Of a stretch of DNA of 64,000 nt, positions 24,975 to 38,879 are shown in pieces. The DNA lies in assembly GCF_021155765.1 (NCBI RefSeq), contig NC_060114.1, positions 17,583,501 through 17,647,500 on the forward strand, written 5' to 3'. The translations under genes and the position numbers were made by a program. Positions within the stretch are counted from its first letter, which is position 1, and every line of letters begins with the position of its first letter. Below the pieces are notes generated by a model. It had not been told where the DNA came from. It made no database searches and saw only the letters and a list, made by a program, of their open reading frames with translations. Origin of the DNA: Diprion similis (lineage: Eukaryota > Arthropoda > Insecta > Hymenoptera > Diprionidae).

Positions 24975-27900
24975 AATCGTTTCTTGTATTCATAGCGAGC
25001 AGGAACAAAACGATGCTTCAGGATTTCCAGACCCGGTTGTCAGCCAAGTTAAGCTACAGGGTAGAGCGATGTCGCGTAGCCTTTATTCCTAAAGCTTCAA
25101 GCCAACGTGCGGGGCCTGTGCATCCTCGTGTCCGTCGGAGTTTTAGTGTCACCGAACGTTTTGCAGCCGGGGGGAATTCGCGTCATACGGCCCTGCGGTG
25201 ACACTCCCGTCTCCCAACTGTCTAGTCCGTGCCTAGCATACGCGTGATTCGCGTGCATAGGTCAGGCATTTTATCTGATAAGGTGGTTTGGCGTTCGTCC
25301 GGTCCCCGAAGTTTCGAACGACCGTTTACAAACAGCCGCTCGACCGCCGTCGCCGCGCAACCTCGTGTATGTTTTGCACACCACCACAAAGGCATGCACG
25401 CAACTCGCCTAAGCCCGAGGACACACAGACACAACATATGGGACACCTACACGCGTAATTCAGCGGTTTATTTTCTAAACGAAACCGCGAGTGCCGCCAG
25501 ACAATCAGCGCACCGCGGCCTGGATGACGCTCAAGGTCAATGTCGCATGACTTTAGGAACACACACAGCGACGTATTAAATTTGGGACAAACAAAAACCG
25601 CCGAGATTCATCTGTGCAGTCTGCATGCGTACAGCCTGTATACATATAGATAAAGATCCAGCGAGTTATTGACTAGTCCCACACATGCTTTTCGGCCTCA
25701 ATTGGCTTCTTCTTTCTACAACAACGTCCTACCATCTACGCTTCTGCACATCGCAATGTGTTATACCTACGTACATAGGTACGTATACAATGAAAGACGA
25801 GCTTATTGACAGAGGAATTATCCGCTCGGGCTGCAGTCACAGAACTTGCATTCACCCACGAATAATACGTGCATCGCGCAGCTCGTCGACTCGTTATACA
25901 TTATAATTTTCGCAAACTATTTATAGAAACCCGGAGCGACAGAGGTCGTCCAATTCTTAACGCCCGTTCTCCTCGACCTCCGTATATGAATTTTGTTTTC
26001 TTTCTTTCTTTCTTTTTCTTACTTCTTCAGTTTTCATTCGGTTAATATTCCCTGCGTTCATTCTCACCATTATCTCTTAGCCCTTCTTCCTTCGGGCCGT
26101 GTCCGCAAAAAATCCGCGATTCACCGCCGACGTTGCAGCAGCAACATCAGGAGTGATACGCCGGAGACTCAGGTTCCACGTCACGTGCTTGTAACGTAGG
26201 ACCGTCATCCGCGTCTTTAGTCAGGCATATATATCTCTACATATACCTATAATCTATGTAGAATAGCAGCGTCATCAGAAACGAGTATATATCTTTTTTT
26301 ATCGCCATTCCATCCGCGTGTGGATGCATCAAACCTGATATCAAATCCTCACGGCCGACTTTTTGCAATGCTGAGTATATTATGTGAGTGTGTGATTCCG
26401 CAGCAGGACTTTAGTAGCCTTGGCTGATTGTGAGAACGGTGTGTAAATAAGTCGTCGTCGAGCATCGGTCGTCGAGGAAAGGTGCTACTGTCCAGTAATC
26501 AGGATTGTGTTTTATCACACCGCCAAGGCACGATAAGTGTGCCTCGGCGCTCGCCTGAAACTGACGACGAAGCGAAGGAACAACGCTTCGAGAGTCGAAA
26601 TACTGCATGCATGCGGAGAGATAACGCGGTACATTTGTATACGCCTGTATTGTACTTTCGTATATAGTTATAACTCGCTGCAACGACGTCAAACTGCGCA
26701 GTCGAAAGTTATTTTCATAACCGCGTAGGTATACTGTGCCACTGCATTCAGATACTCCTCAGAGAGAGAGAGATAGAGAGAGAGAGAGAAAGCTATCGCA
26801 CACACACACGCACTCAGAGACTGGATATTTAACCCCCTTTGTGATGTACAAGTATATATAATATACTATAAATAGTGTATTTACGAATAAAAAGTATAGA
26901 CTTTATTGTTTCATGAATCTATTGACGGTTTTCATTTGAAAACTAGTTAAGGGTTCAGAACCGTAGTATGATAAAAGTTACTTCACAATACCAAAACCAG
27001 ATTCTTAGTTTTCGTTAAACACGTGTCAACCACAAGTACACAGTAGTAAAAACAATCTATTGGAGTACGAGATTATACATATAGGGTCGGAACATAGAAC
27101 GTTCGCCACGTCGTGCATTATATGGTGATTCACTCTGTAGCTCGTGTCACTTTACTGGCACTGTTTCAATTTCCGCGCGTAAAATTCGAGCAAAGTCATT
27201 TGTTTAAATCTTGACAGAGTGGTAAGATGTATTTGAAAATCTGTGGAGACTTATACTCTTATGTATACGCGCTATAAATATGTCGACTCTTTTACGGCAC
27301 AGACGGAACCCTGACATTTCACCAAGCACTGAATGTGTTTGTGCAAAAAAATAAATAAATGAAAGTAAAAAAGTAATATGCAACCTTGCAACGGGCATAC
27401 AGAAATGATCAGAAAAATCTTTCGAAACGCACTTGCTCGAGTGGTGAAACAGGTTCTAAAATTGCAGAAGATATATTTTTCTCAGTCTACCTGATCATCA
27501 TCGGCCTTCGCAATGGCGTCCTGTATCATCTTTTCCAATCGAACACGTGATGTTAATCCCTATATATATATATATATATATACACACACGTATAACATTA
27601 CCATGGAGCGATGCAATCCTCAAATACCAATTATAGATATTGTCACAGCAGCATGTCGATCCGTTAACCATGCCCCGATCAATCTAGCTGTTGGCGGAGA
27701 AAAACATACGCAATAATACTGTTAGATAAAGCTAAGTGAAGCAAGTCTTAATGCTTGGACGGAATGCTGCTGCACCATCCCGCTGATCAACCCATTCGAA
27801 TGGCAGATAACGGATTAATCGCTATTAGACGTGTAAATATTTTCCATGGCTAGCGAGAGATGATTGCAGCGAAGTGTACAGTAATATTATAAGAGATATA

Positions 27901-29399
27901 ATAAGGTGCAATCGCTGCAGCAGAAGATATTACGCCCGCGGATCCACATCGACATGGACAAATAATTGCACTTTTAATATGTACGCGTAGGTGTCAATTC
28001 AGCGGTGGGTTGGGATCATGGCTGTATTGCTCATACGCACACACACATTATCGTATAACACACACGTCGAGAGAATGGTGCAACAAGCGGGACGAGGGAC
28101 TGATTAAGATATAGAGCCGCGTCGCGGGGTGAATCATAGTTTGATTATAAATAAAACAGCTTACAGGGTCAAGCGAGCGTGACAGATGCAGTGTTATCTG
28201 TTTTTGAAACGATTGCAATCCTCGAAATCGCGGTGCATTCGTCGACCTAGCTTGATCAACAACCTCTCGGTATGGAAACGGACTGTGTGTCAGATCGACG
28301 CTCCGTTAGGTCGCAAGCGAAATCCGCGTCAATGCACCCGAAATTCTGATCAGGCTACAGTTAGAAACGTTAACGTAACAAAAGCTCAGGCTACAAGAAT
28401 AAAATCGATTGCAAAATTTGTACCGAAGAAACAAATAAATAATATTGTTTTGTCATCCAGTTCTGAGATATATGTTTAAAGTTTAAGGTATCTAGCTCAT
28501 CGGGAAGTTGATTTAAAATCGATTGCAAGATTTGTACTGAATATGGACAACCAAACAGACAGAGATAAGAAAACGAGCTAATTAAAACGTGGTGAAATCA
28601 TCGTTATTGAGCAATTCAAAAGTGACTTTCATGGGGTTAGCTATCAAAATTAGAATATATTTTTATTATAATGGTTTACTGGATCTCAGACATTCTTGAA
28701 CATGCGAAGTAGCGATTTTTCTTAAGCATGCATCGTTAAAGTAACGTTACTGTCTTCATCCTCATGAATTCTGTGAGGCGTCCAATCTGAAACTGATCAA
28801 TTCGCGGGAAGACAGCGAAGCTGATCACCGCGAATGGCGGCATCTCTTTTTTGAATTGCATTTTCAATACACACCGCATCTTTGAAAAAGACTCGGATTA
28901 GATACATAGCAATGGCGCATTTCTGCAAAACAATCTTATATTCATGCCTAGCTGATACACAGTATCAACAATCCAATTACGGAATAAAGATCGGTTACCA
29001 ATCACGTTCGGGGTAGTTGAATGTGCCACGATCCATCCCTTCCGCACACGGACGAAAGTAAAAACTCGACCATCAAAACTTACGTCTACCTACTCCCAGA
29101 CCCGGGAAGCAAATAATTCAATTCCTCATTAAATGACCCGCGGCACAGTGTCGTTGATACAGAATTGCAGTTCCAAACGATCGAGATGATCGGGGCAAAG
29201 AATTTGACTGCTGCATCAGGTTGAGCATTGGGTTGAGACAACGACCTAAAGAGCAGAATGTACAACGACTCCAGACTTGGAACGGATGATGAAGTGGTGC
29301 ACGGCCCAAGAATGTCGTCTCGATTCGGGAGATCCAGTTCTGAAGGTTCTCAGTGGGAAGATGGGTGGTTAGTGCCTACATATAGTGGTAGCGATTTCC
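24975..29399. other. No gene recognised; microsatellites and a short local duplication
   Basis: Simple repeats: GA then CA tracts at 26761-26812, and (TA)11 then (CA)n at 27561-27588. A 28-bp segment AAAATCGATTGCA.GATTTGT (28400-28427) recurs with two changes at about 28512-28539, a local direct duplication. The 97-codon plus frame at 28186-28479 overlaps the first copy and has no recognised domain. Confidence 0.35.
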
Positions 29400-30330
29400 T
29401 CGCGTCTTTTCCTAGGTACCGGCGAATGTCGTCGACTCGTAAAGGTTGACTCGTAGTCGGGATTCGGTGCGACCGCTCGGAGCGTGACATTGACCCTGGC
29501 ATTGATCCCCTCACACAAGAGCATCGTGCATCGCACAGCGACAGACCCCATGGCGATGATGGTGGTGGTGGTGGTGGTGGTGGTGGTGCTACTGCCGTCG
29601 ATGATGCTGCTGCTGGTGCTGCTGCTGCATGGTCGAGACGTTGTCGAGTGGCGAAGCGCGTCGTGTTGGTGCGTACGCGTCGCGCCCGGGGGAGCCTCCG
29701 TCGAGGGGCGACCTTGGCGCGACCCCAGCCAAGGTCGCAGACATAGACGCCTCTTTCCTCCCCTCGCTGGGTCCCGCCGTCGCGGTGCGGAGCGGTGCGG
29801 TATGGCGTGCAATCCAGGGCTACTGACTCATTCCTGTGTCGCGGGACGGAACGCGGTTGCATTTCGCCTCTCCCTCTCTCTTTCTCTCTATCTCCCCCTC
29901 ACTCTTTGTAATCGACAGCCGTTCGCTTTCTATTACCGTTCCAAAAGGGGTCCTTAACCCTCGACGTCACCCCCGCGTTTACGCTCTCCCAATTCCGAGG
30001 CGTTTTATCGGCGATCCCCTCTTCCCCTGCTTCCCTCGGGAGCCCGCGAATTTCGCGTAAACACGGTTGGGAACCGCCGGCACTGCCGCTTCGAAGGCGG
30101 TGCAAGGAAGGGGGCTGTTGCGTAGGTGGGTGCGTCGAGACGCCTCATCCTTTCACGGACCCGGCAGACCCGGCTAACAACCCCGGCGCCGGCACCAACC
30201 CAAGATTCGATCCTCGAGTGCTTTGCAGAGACCCGGTGAAAATTCACCTTTGTTCCGAGCCGCTGCGGTAACAACTGAATTAGGTACATACCCTCTTCGC
30301 GCCATTCACACACCACCACACAGTACACAG
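29400..30330. promoter_or_regulatory. Large GC-rich CpG-bearing block with GGT repeat
   Basis: This is the longest GC- and CpG-rich stretch in the first 43 kb. It contains a (GGT)9 tract at 29561-29588 and pyrimidine-rich tracts near 29865-29905. Three overlapping frames of 147-170 codons on opposite strands run across it and all read the GGT tract as poly-V or poly-P/T, so none is a credible protein. It has the look of a CpG-island promoter; direction and target gene are unknown. Confidence 0.35.
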
Positions 30331-32189
30331 TACACGCCGTGCCGATAACCTTACAAAAGTAGTTCTCACACCGTGAAATAAACGACGTACAGACTTTTGT
30401 GCTACGTGATTTGATGCCGATTCAATACTATCTGATATTGAAATTTTGAATTGCCCGTTAAGAATGTTCTCTGGTAGTTCGTATAATTATTAAGACTAGA
30501 CGTTTTCACGGTGCATGCTTTATTGGGTCTCTGGGATCGTTGCATGTTACTAAAGTACATCACAAGGAAGAGAGTTTAAGTGCATGCGGGCAGTTTTAAT
30601 AACCAATTGACAGAAAAGGTCGGATAAAGATACTTGAATCACGTTCAATCCTATCGTTCCAAATATCCCAGTGTATTGTTCTGTTGAATATGGTCATACA
30701 GGCATATTTTGACTTTGATTATTCAGATAATCTTACTGACAATAACATAATTACGCCACTTTTCAGACTCATTGTCTTTCTCGAAAAATGAGAACACTTT
30801 TGCCACAAAAAACAGGAGAAATCTTACTCACTCCCCCTTACTACTTTTTCTCTTTTGCAAGTACTCTTCGTCAATGATTGTAACTCAAGTCAGTTCAAAG
30901 GGTGCCAACCAATCAGTGAAGTCGTCCTTTTTTTCTCACAAAAGTTAAATACTTCGTATGATTGAAAAATTATTCTCTAGTCATAACGTGATTAAAGCTG
31001 ACTGTAGGTATGTACATGAATGTGCATTACTCACTTCCGTCACCAGTTTTTTACTCGCCAGACTGAAGAACAAAGTAAGTATCAAAATACGCGGATGAAA
31101 CCCTCACCAGCCAAGATGATCGTCCTTCTGAATTCACATCTGCGTATAGCCATACTCTAGACATATACATGTCGCAGTGTGTCCTATGTCCTGTAGATAG
31201 TTGAAAATCGCCTGAAGCGTGTGCCTTCCGATGAGAGTGACGAGCAAGCAACGAACAATTCGTCGGGCGGGGGGGGGGAGGGATAAAACGAGATAGAAGT
31301 ACACTCGTTACCGTAAAAAGTGCAATATCGTCAAGTGTATCACGAGTTGCGGTCGATGGCGGTGACGTAAGCGTTGCTTTTAAACCTCAAGGAGCATTAA
31401 ACGACCTGAAAACCTCGGCACCGACTAGCCACTCGCAAATGCACACATGCATTTCCACACAGACGTTGCACGATCAGCGAGGCTGCAGTGACTCACGTCA
31501 GTTTCCTGCTCGCTTGTGTGCGTCTGGAGTTGAAAAGCGCCGTGACTACATTTGTATATGTAGGTGCATAACCCGTCAGCAACACGTAAATACCGATGAA
31601 GGGGGGCTCTAGTAGCACTGCACATCTATGCCGCAGACACTAATTTTAACCGCACGTACCGTCTAGCTGCACCGCGTGCGGTATGATCTACCTGTGTTTC
31701 GGTAATTCCTCGCTCTTTCCTCGAGACTCGTCGTCTCCGCGTTAATGCAGTCATCGTAAAATATTTGCAAGCTGGCCGTGATGCAGTTCATTGCCAGCGA
31801 GTCGCATCTCTCATGTGCTCCGCACTCAGTGGCGGAACGACCCATTCGAGGTATCAACGACTTTCGGAACACGTCGATCTGTATCTACTGTATATTTTTT
31901 GGAAATTGTCTCGATGTTTCTTAGAACAAGGTTTAGATTATCAACGTCATGGCGTACGCACTAGTTGCAGAATACTTTGTTTTCACGTACCTATAGATAC
32001 GTGTCATGGTTTTAGTAATGAAGACTGTATGATGGCCCTGACTGACTTTGGGACAAGACTCTCCTTGCAATCTTCTGAATCGTAAGCGTACCCGTCTCAC
32101 AATTCTCCCGGATCATGTTACGTGAATGCATTAACTGCATGACAGACGATATACGAGAAGATAAGTTCGTATGATTACGGAGTTATACC
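30331..32189. other. No gene recognised
   Basis: Short frames only. A run of 10 G is at 31269-31278. The plus-strand frame 31765-32085 (106 codons) has no recognised domain and no splice context I trust. Confidence 0.35.
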
Positions 32190-32760
32190 TAGTCAGGATT
32201 TTTCAAAAATCGATTTTTTTCATTTCATTTTCGTAATGTACATATATTCAAGTATATACACAGAATATTTCATGTCCATTCGACAAATATTCTCCAAGTT
32301 ACGCGTACATTTTCAGAGACGCCCCGGAGGGTTTGAAAGTGCTTTTAAAACTTTGAACGCGTTCTTCTCAAAATTACGTTTTCAAAGTCGGTGAGCAATA
32401 TTTCTCGGAAACGGCCGAACCGATCAGTCTCAAATTTTTACACTAGCCTTGTGAAAACATTTTACAGTCTTTTACCGAAGGTTTTTTCCCGCCGGTAAAT
32501 AGTTTCCAATTTATAAACAAATTAAGCCAAAAATTTTTACGGAAAATCTAACTTTTTTTTAAGAAGCTGCCGTTTTGTTCAAAATTAATATTTTGCTTAT
32601 TCTCCTGATTAAAGGCTAGATAATACCTTATATTAACTAAATTTTGTTTGGTTTTTCATTTCCGATGATCCAGTCCAGAGATATTTTGCTCACCGCAAGA
32701 CGGCCTTCTTTAGAGGCACTCCCGAAGATCGGCTATAGCAGCTTCAAAAACGATTATTTC
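32190..32760. mobile_element. Likely dispersed insect repeat
   Basis: The stretch from TTTTTCAAAAATCGATTTTT, through TTTCTCGGAAACGGCCGAAC with TCTCAAATTTTTACA, to CACCGCAAGACGGCC with CGAAGATCGGCTATAGCAGC, has wording I associate with a non-autonomous element repeated in insect genomes. That is recollection, not a search. No terminal repeats or coding remnant were found. Ends are approximate. Confidence 0.4.
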
Positions 32761-33700
32761 TACAAATAGCAAATATCAGAATGAAGTTCAACGTTACCCC
32801 GATATTTGTATAATTTTTTGTATGAATAAATTGATATGTCCCTTGATAAAAATTCCTTGAATAATCGCTTTTTTCAGACTCCTGATTAGGTATAACCCCT
32901 TTAAATATTAAATTTTCAGAGAAGAATCCATTGAGCTGGTCTAGTCCCCGTCGCCGTTGCAGCGCAATCTGGGAAACTTGATAGACCCGGGAAGCCTTGA
33001 ACCAAACAACACGGTGACGCACTCGACTGTCGGGAGCACGGCGGTCAGATTTTTTCTCTGAAATTACTGCATGCAGGCCGCAGCTGCACTGCGTCGCCAA
33101 TTTCTATTTGGAAGACCGTATACCAGCCGCGGAGGCGGGCCTCGTTCGTGGTTATTTTACCAACTATTTTTCATTCCATCTCTTGCTCATTCGTATGCGC
33201 CCGATGTACTGACGTAGGTAATAACATACCAGTGCAACCTACGAAAGATTGCAGTTTTTGACCTCACACGCAGTACAAATTTTACAAGTCAGGTATACCT
33301 AACCTTCGTTTCAAAGTTTGTCTGAATTTAGACTGTGTAAAGTTGCGAGACAGAAGAAAAAAAATTTGTTTTCATTCGAACTCTTGAGACTGCATATGCC
33401 TCAATTAATGATCGTTGCTCTCCAGCGTTCGAACGATCGAATAACCTCGGCTTACGTCATAGACGTTAAACCAGCCAGAAAGTACTGCAAAACAGTGACT
33501 CTCATTTCGCGAAAAGCAGCCTTCACAATATCCAAGTTCAATGGACGTGTTTCTGGCAATATGTTCCAATGTTATTCTGATTAATCTTATTTTCGGAAAC
33601 AATCACTCAAACGGTGAACAATATCGAATTGTGGTACGTTTGAAGGAAATTTCACCTCATTCTAAAAGCCGTTGATATTCCATTACGGGGAAAAAATATT
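32761..33700. other. No gene recognised
   Basis: Frames up to 118 codons overlap between strands and show no known domains. No repeat structure noticed. Confidence 0.35.
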
Positions 33701-33759
33701 CAACACAAGGAATTACGAAAAACTGCTGAGTCTTTACTCTGATGGTGTCAGGAACGTGA

Positions 33760-34270
33760 ACATCTAAGTGCGCATGCGCCAAGTTTTTCCCGTGTTCGTA
33801 CAGGCTGGCGAACTCTCAAGTCAATACGCAATCATTTCGAGGTTAAGTGGACTCAAATACAGACCCGTCACATTTTGGCTGTCTCAAATTCTCAACGCAA
33901 CACAACCTCGAGACGCCTGCGAATTTTGTAAGCTAGTGTCGGGTTGCAGCTGACTTAGTCAACCTAACAAGTAAATGAAAAACTCTGCGCGAATGGGTCG
34001 AATCTACAAATGGAAACACACACTTCGACGCATGCGCGTTTGGGTCTTTGGTTTCTTGAAACCGTCAAAATCACTGATCTCTATACTATGACTGGATGAC
34101 TGACTAGCGTCCTCGGTCTCAGTCGATTAGAAGCAGAAGAAACCGACACCAGCGCTTCAATAGCCTCAATGGAACCAACGAATCACGTGATTCGCCGTAT
34201 ACGCCGTTGGTTAAAGCGACAGAACCATGTGACCAAATCACTTTCTGATAGGCTATTACCCACGTGACCC
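33760..34270. promoter_or_regulatory. Cluster of palindromic factor sites (NRF1-like, E-box)
   Basis: TGCGCATGCGC at 33769-33779 is an NRF1/Ewg-like palindrome, and ACGCATGCGCG at 34028-34038 is similar. A perfect 16-bp palindrome CGAATCACGTGATTCG (34179-34194) holds the E-box CACGTG in the TCACGTGA form bound by MITF/TFE and USF-type bHLH-zip proteins. It is framed by CCAACG (34175) and CGTTGG (34205). CATGTGACC (about 34227) and CCACGTGACC (34260-34269) are further E-box-like sites. The density suggests a promoter or enhancer, but no adjoining gene was identified. Confidence 0.35.
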
Positions 34271-37200
34271 GTTAGTTTAATTTCGCGTATTGCAGCGCTA
34301 ATGTCGGTTTTTGGGACTTCTAATCGTCACAAGCTGCCGTGAGTTATAAACACAGGAGTTAGCCATTCGGTTGGTATAAAGATGAAAAGTCACAACATAG
34401 GACACGTAAGATACTTGTCTCCGTTCGAATAACCTGACGAGAAAAAAACCGAATGCATGAAAAGTTTGCATAACGATCTGCACCGACCGATCTGGTTCGC
34501 TATCTCGTTCCAGATCACGGATGGCAGACCCAATGTCCCCAGACGCAGTAGGAGTGCGGAGTGCAGGCGATATGAACTTTACATAACTAATTGCGCCTCC
34601 GTGTCTTATTAGCGTAGTGGGCGTCTGCATGTGCAATGCAGCCGTTTATCACCTGTTTGTTTGCAGAAAAGAGGCGTAGGCTGCACCTACGACGCTGTGC
34701 GGCGCATATAACAGTCGCGCACAATACAGGCTTGCCACACATGCAACTGCAAACCTTTATCTATAGGGTTCTATGAACACGTGTGTACGTGTGTACTAAC
34801 GTCTATCTTGCGAAATGTTATCGTGCATGGCCTCTGCTTTCCCGTCCCTCCAACTTTTTTTTTCACGGTACGTTGCAGTGTCGTCCATCTATCCTCCTTC
34901 CACTTTTCTCTTCCTGCCCTCTGCGTCCTATCTACTCCAGGATGCATCCCTCGTCTGGAACTTGTGAGACACTCTCGCAGTCTTCCCCCGGATAACCGGA
35001 CATCGGGCCTGCGGATATGCCACCTGCTTCCCTTTCAACGGAAAGAAGAGGAGGCAGTTGTTTCGCGGTTTTGTGTCATGGCGTCGTTTTCTCCCTCATG
35101 TTGATTAAATTTCAAGGCTGTATTTTTCTGCGTGCAACTGTCTTGCAAGAACGGTTCGATCTTCCGATTCTCAATATCTGAACCGCTGTTTGGGGCTAGA
35201 TAAAGGTACAATTTTTTACCATTCCTAATTCATTTCTTCAGTCAAAATTTCGATATAGGCTGCAACTTCTTGACCATAACTTGTGTAATCCAAAAGAAAT
35301 TCATTCTTCACGATTTATCCCGATTCATTGTAAAATACACCGTCTAATTCCATGGGTTTTATACATTACATGCATAAGTATAATCTACCGAGATGATCAA
35401 AACTCTTAAAATTTATTGAACTTTGAAACTCCGCGTTTAAAAACACAACGATCATACTTTTGCATTGTAATCACAGGATGCGAGTAATACATATTACGTA
35501 CAGCCAACTGACACACTGACAATTAAGGTTCGACGTCTCGTGTCTGCATAAAGTTTAAGAATATATGAATACGTGTATAAAATACGTGTCCATCCGTTGT
35601 TATTTCTGTTCCTCGAAACCCCGGGATTACAGGAATCACGTGGCTGGCTAACGCTGGATATTTTATCGTCCCCCATGTTGGGGTCAGAGTATAGATTAGC
35701 CCATGGCCTCTGCCCGCGCCTTTTCCTCCGACTGCAGCAGTACACATACGTATCATCCGCAACATATACGAGCATTTTACACGATATATAATAACAATAA
35801 TAATAATAAGGATGATGATAATATCATTAGGTAAACCGTTGTATTTCTCCCCGTCATATTATATCACATGTGCTGCAGACATATTACCCGCATGCATATG
35901 CTAAATGCTGCACGCATGTGGACATAAAAGACTTGGATGGCGGGGGGGGGAGAAAATACAGCAAATTAATTCTAACGAAATTTTATTCCTTCGAAACGCT
36001 GAAAGTTGGACACCTTTTCCCGGGACGTTATATGTATAGGTACCCAATGTGCATATTATTTATATACCCACAACGTTCGTGTAGAACATTCGCATTATAC
36101 CCATGAAGGGATTGCGATAAGGCGGATGCTTGCACCTACCTCCGCATAACATACGATCTGATCGAGGCGCAATTGTGTAGGACGCATACGTCCGAGCGGT
36201 TGGTGAAGGAAAAGAGGGAGATGTTTATGCCGGTGCAACGGCTTGGCAAGGTCATAAGTGCAGGACCGCAACTATACACTGCAAGCATGCTCGACGTGTA
36301 GGGGCGTGTGTGAAAGCGTACAATTCTCCAGACGCGAGATATGGAGTACGAAAACGTTTGCGCATGCATGCATGCATGCATGGATGTATTTGATACGTGC
36401 GTGCTGCACATTATAAGGGAGATACGTTGCATCCAGCAATGTATATGTGTACTATTGGCCGCGTGAACTCCGTGTTTAACTTATAATGTCAGAGCATGGC
36501 AATCGCTGCATTGCATCGTCCTGAACACCGCCTCAAACTGCACATATATGTATATATTAATACACAAGTATAACCACCACCCCGATGGATGCAAGAGAAG
36601 TCCACACCGGCACATTCTGGCTCGCGATGTAAATCACTCGCCAAAATAACCCGTCGCTCGTTCAACGGGCTTTGGCCCGATGCCTGTGTTTCTACGGGAA
36701 TATATATACACCCACGTGATACGTGTACAAAACGAGAGGACCCGAAAATCCTTTTTCGATTTTCCTTTTTTTTCTTTCAACTCATTTGTGAGCCATGGGG
36801 TGAAGGCGGGTACGCGCGCGTATCTGTCACCGATTAAAACGGACCCCGGGTGAACTGAAATTTCGTTTGTCGTAGGAATTGGTTTTTTCTTCTTCTCTTT
36901 CGTTCATTACGTTTTTTTCTCTGTTTTTCACAGAAAATGGAATTCAACGTTGGTCAGCCGACCGCTCGGCTTCCCTTTCCAACAATGTCATCACGCGAAT
37001 ACGTACGAGGGAGGCACGGAGTCGAGTCGAAGAGAGGATAGTCTATGATCAATAATGCGGTTCACGTGCAGCAGCCGTCCACACTCTACAGAGTATCTTC
37101 GCGGCCTGTCGAGTTTCCTATCCGCGTTTATACTTCATACTCCCGGTTCATCCACGATGCGACTGCGATTGACGCAACGCCGCGTAAGCTTAGCGTGGTT

Positions 37201-38879
37201 TTTCGGGGTCGGGGAAAATACGATGGTCTTATAAGATAAGAGGGATGTTTTAACCTATACGAATATAAAAATAGTTAGGCAAAGGTCCGTTGGACAAGTT
37301 AGATATGAATAAGACGCCCGCTCTAAATAACAAACTTTTCTATAACCGACGCCGATCGGCGTTAGTTCGTAAAAAAGAGACGCGTAATGTGAAAAATTTA
37401 AGAGCTTAACATTCATTAATAAATATTACTTGTTCTAATACGAACTTCTGTCAATCTTTTTCCGGCCAGACGAGCGATTAACCTCTTATATATATACAAC
37501 GCGAATGAGAGTATGAAATTAAATGTAAGACCAATCAGACGAAAACCTAACCTAACTCACCCAACTCGGTATATAATAACGACAGCGATGCATCGTCTTC
37601 GCATGAAAATATAGGTAGGTTTACGTCGTGACCGCACTAGCAGCCCACTTTCTCTTCACGGGAGTGTAGTATATTAAACTCGAACCATCTCTGACCGCAC
37701 GATGCTCTCTGTCGATAACCGCGTATACATAACGCGTCAGGTATACGTATGTACATACATACATCGTACATGTGTACATACCTACGTTATACGTAGGTAT
37801 AGAAAGTCCCGCCGACGTCTCGTCGCCGCATCGTTGTCCTCGGATCAAAGGACTAATTGGCTATTGTGATTACAGAGGGATCGGATCGCGGTGCTTTTAC
37901 CTTTTTGTATCATCACGATAAACCGGAGACCAACGATGACTGGATATTCGCCTCTCGGCGTTTCTCGCAAAAGTACATAAAAGAAGCGACGCGGAGGGAG
38001 GAATGAAGAACGAATGAGACAAAAAAACACCCCACGTCTTGCTCGCTTTCATTGTCGAAAACCCGAGTCCGTACTCTTCCCTACCCTTGTTCAAGGGCGT
38101 GTTATTATTTTGCGCACTTGTTACTCTGAAGGTCTGATCGCGATATAAATATCGAGTATTCCATTATGTAATTGAAACTGCTCTTGCGTCTGCGCACTTT
38201 GTGCATTTTCTCCATGTGTATTCGGTCCAGTCGCAATATTTGCAAGGGTTCTTGGGTAATTTGAAGTGCTAAAAAAATTCATTTCGACTCTTGATGCACT
38301 TTAATTATAATCAGTAGCACATCCAATGTTTCTAGATGCGAATTTATCTTCAATATGAAGTCACAGTATTGAAAAATTTACCATATTGAAATTGATCATA
38401 TTCGTCGGTGGACAGGCTATTGTCGAACAATATTTGATTCAATGACCTTTTCCAGTACCACCCTAGAAACACCAAATGAGATTCATGCATATCTCGTGAA
38501 TGAAAATTCCATAAGCGCACGTTTATTATCGGTGGAACCGCAGATGACAGGAGAAAGAAGGCAAGGACAATCCGGGGAGTGGATAGAGCGGAAACGACGA
38601 TGCCACGAGAGCAGTATGCGCACACGTGTATAACGCGGCACAGTGGTTAGCGCTCGGTTAAAGGCAGGAAGGAAGGAAGAAAGGAAGGAAGGAAGGATGG
38701 ATGGAAGGGGGGAGAGAAGGTTGCGGAGAAACGAAGCAGCGACCTGACCTTGGCCGGCTTTCCCTGGAACCTTTATCGTCGCCCTTGCAAGAGCTTGACT
38801 GCCGTTCAAAATCAGAAATCCGTCTCACCGAGAGATCGGATTCGGAACAATCAGGTTAGAACTGCGTTCCGCAGTTCAA
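34271..38879. other. No gene recognised; simple repeats
   Basis: Contains (GCAT)n at about 36363-36381, a GGAA/GGAT tract at about 38666-38705, and a run of 9 G at 35942-35950. Frames are short or overlap on both strands. A tRNA-like A box (AGTGGTTAGCGCTCGG, about 38643) has no B box and is not a tRNA. Confidence 0.35.

Noticed and set aside
28186..28479. 97-codon plus frame rich in basic residues
   Set aside because: No known domain, includes the locally duplicated 28-bp segment, and lacks any supporting context.
29350..29957. Overlapping 147-170 codon frames on both strands in the GC-rich block
   Set aside because: They overlap on both strands, read a GGT repeat as Val, Pro or Thr runs, and have no recognisable domain; length is due to GC richness.
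37545..37560. AACCTAACCTAAC, resembling insect telomere repeat
   Set aside because: Only about 2.4 units; too short to be telomeric and common by chance.
38640..38665. tRNA-like A box (AGTGGTTAGCGCTCGG), possible SINE head
   Set aside because: No B box, no cloverleaf and no poly-A tail; only a GGAA microsatellite follows.
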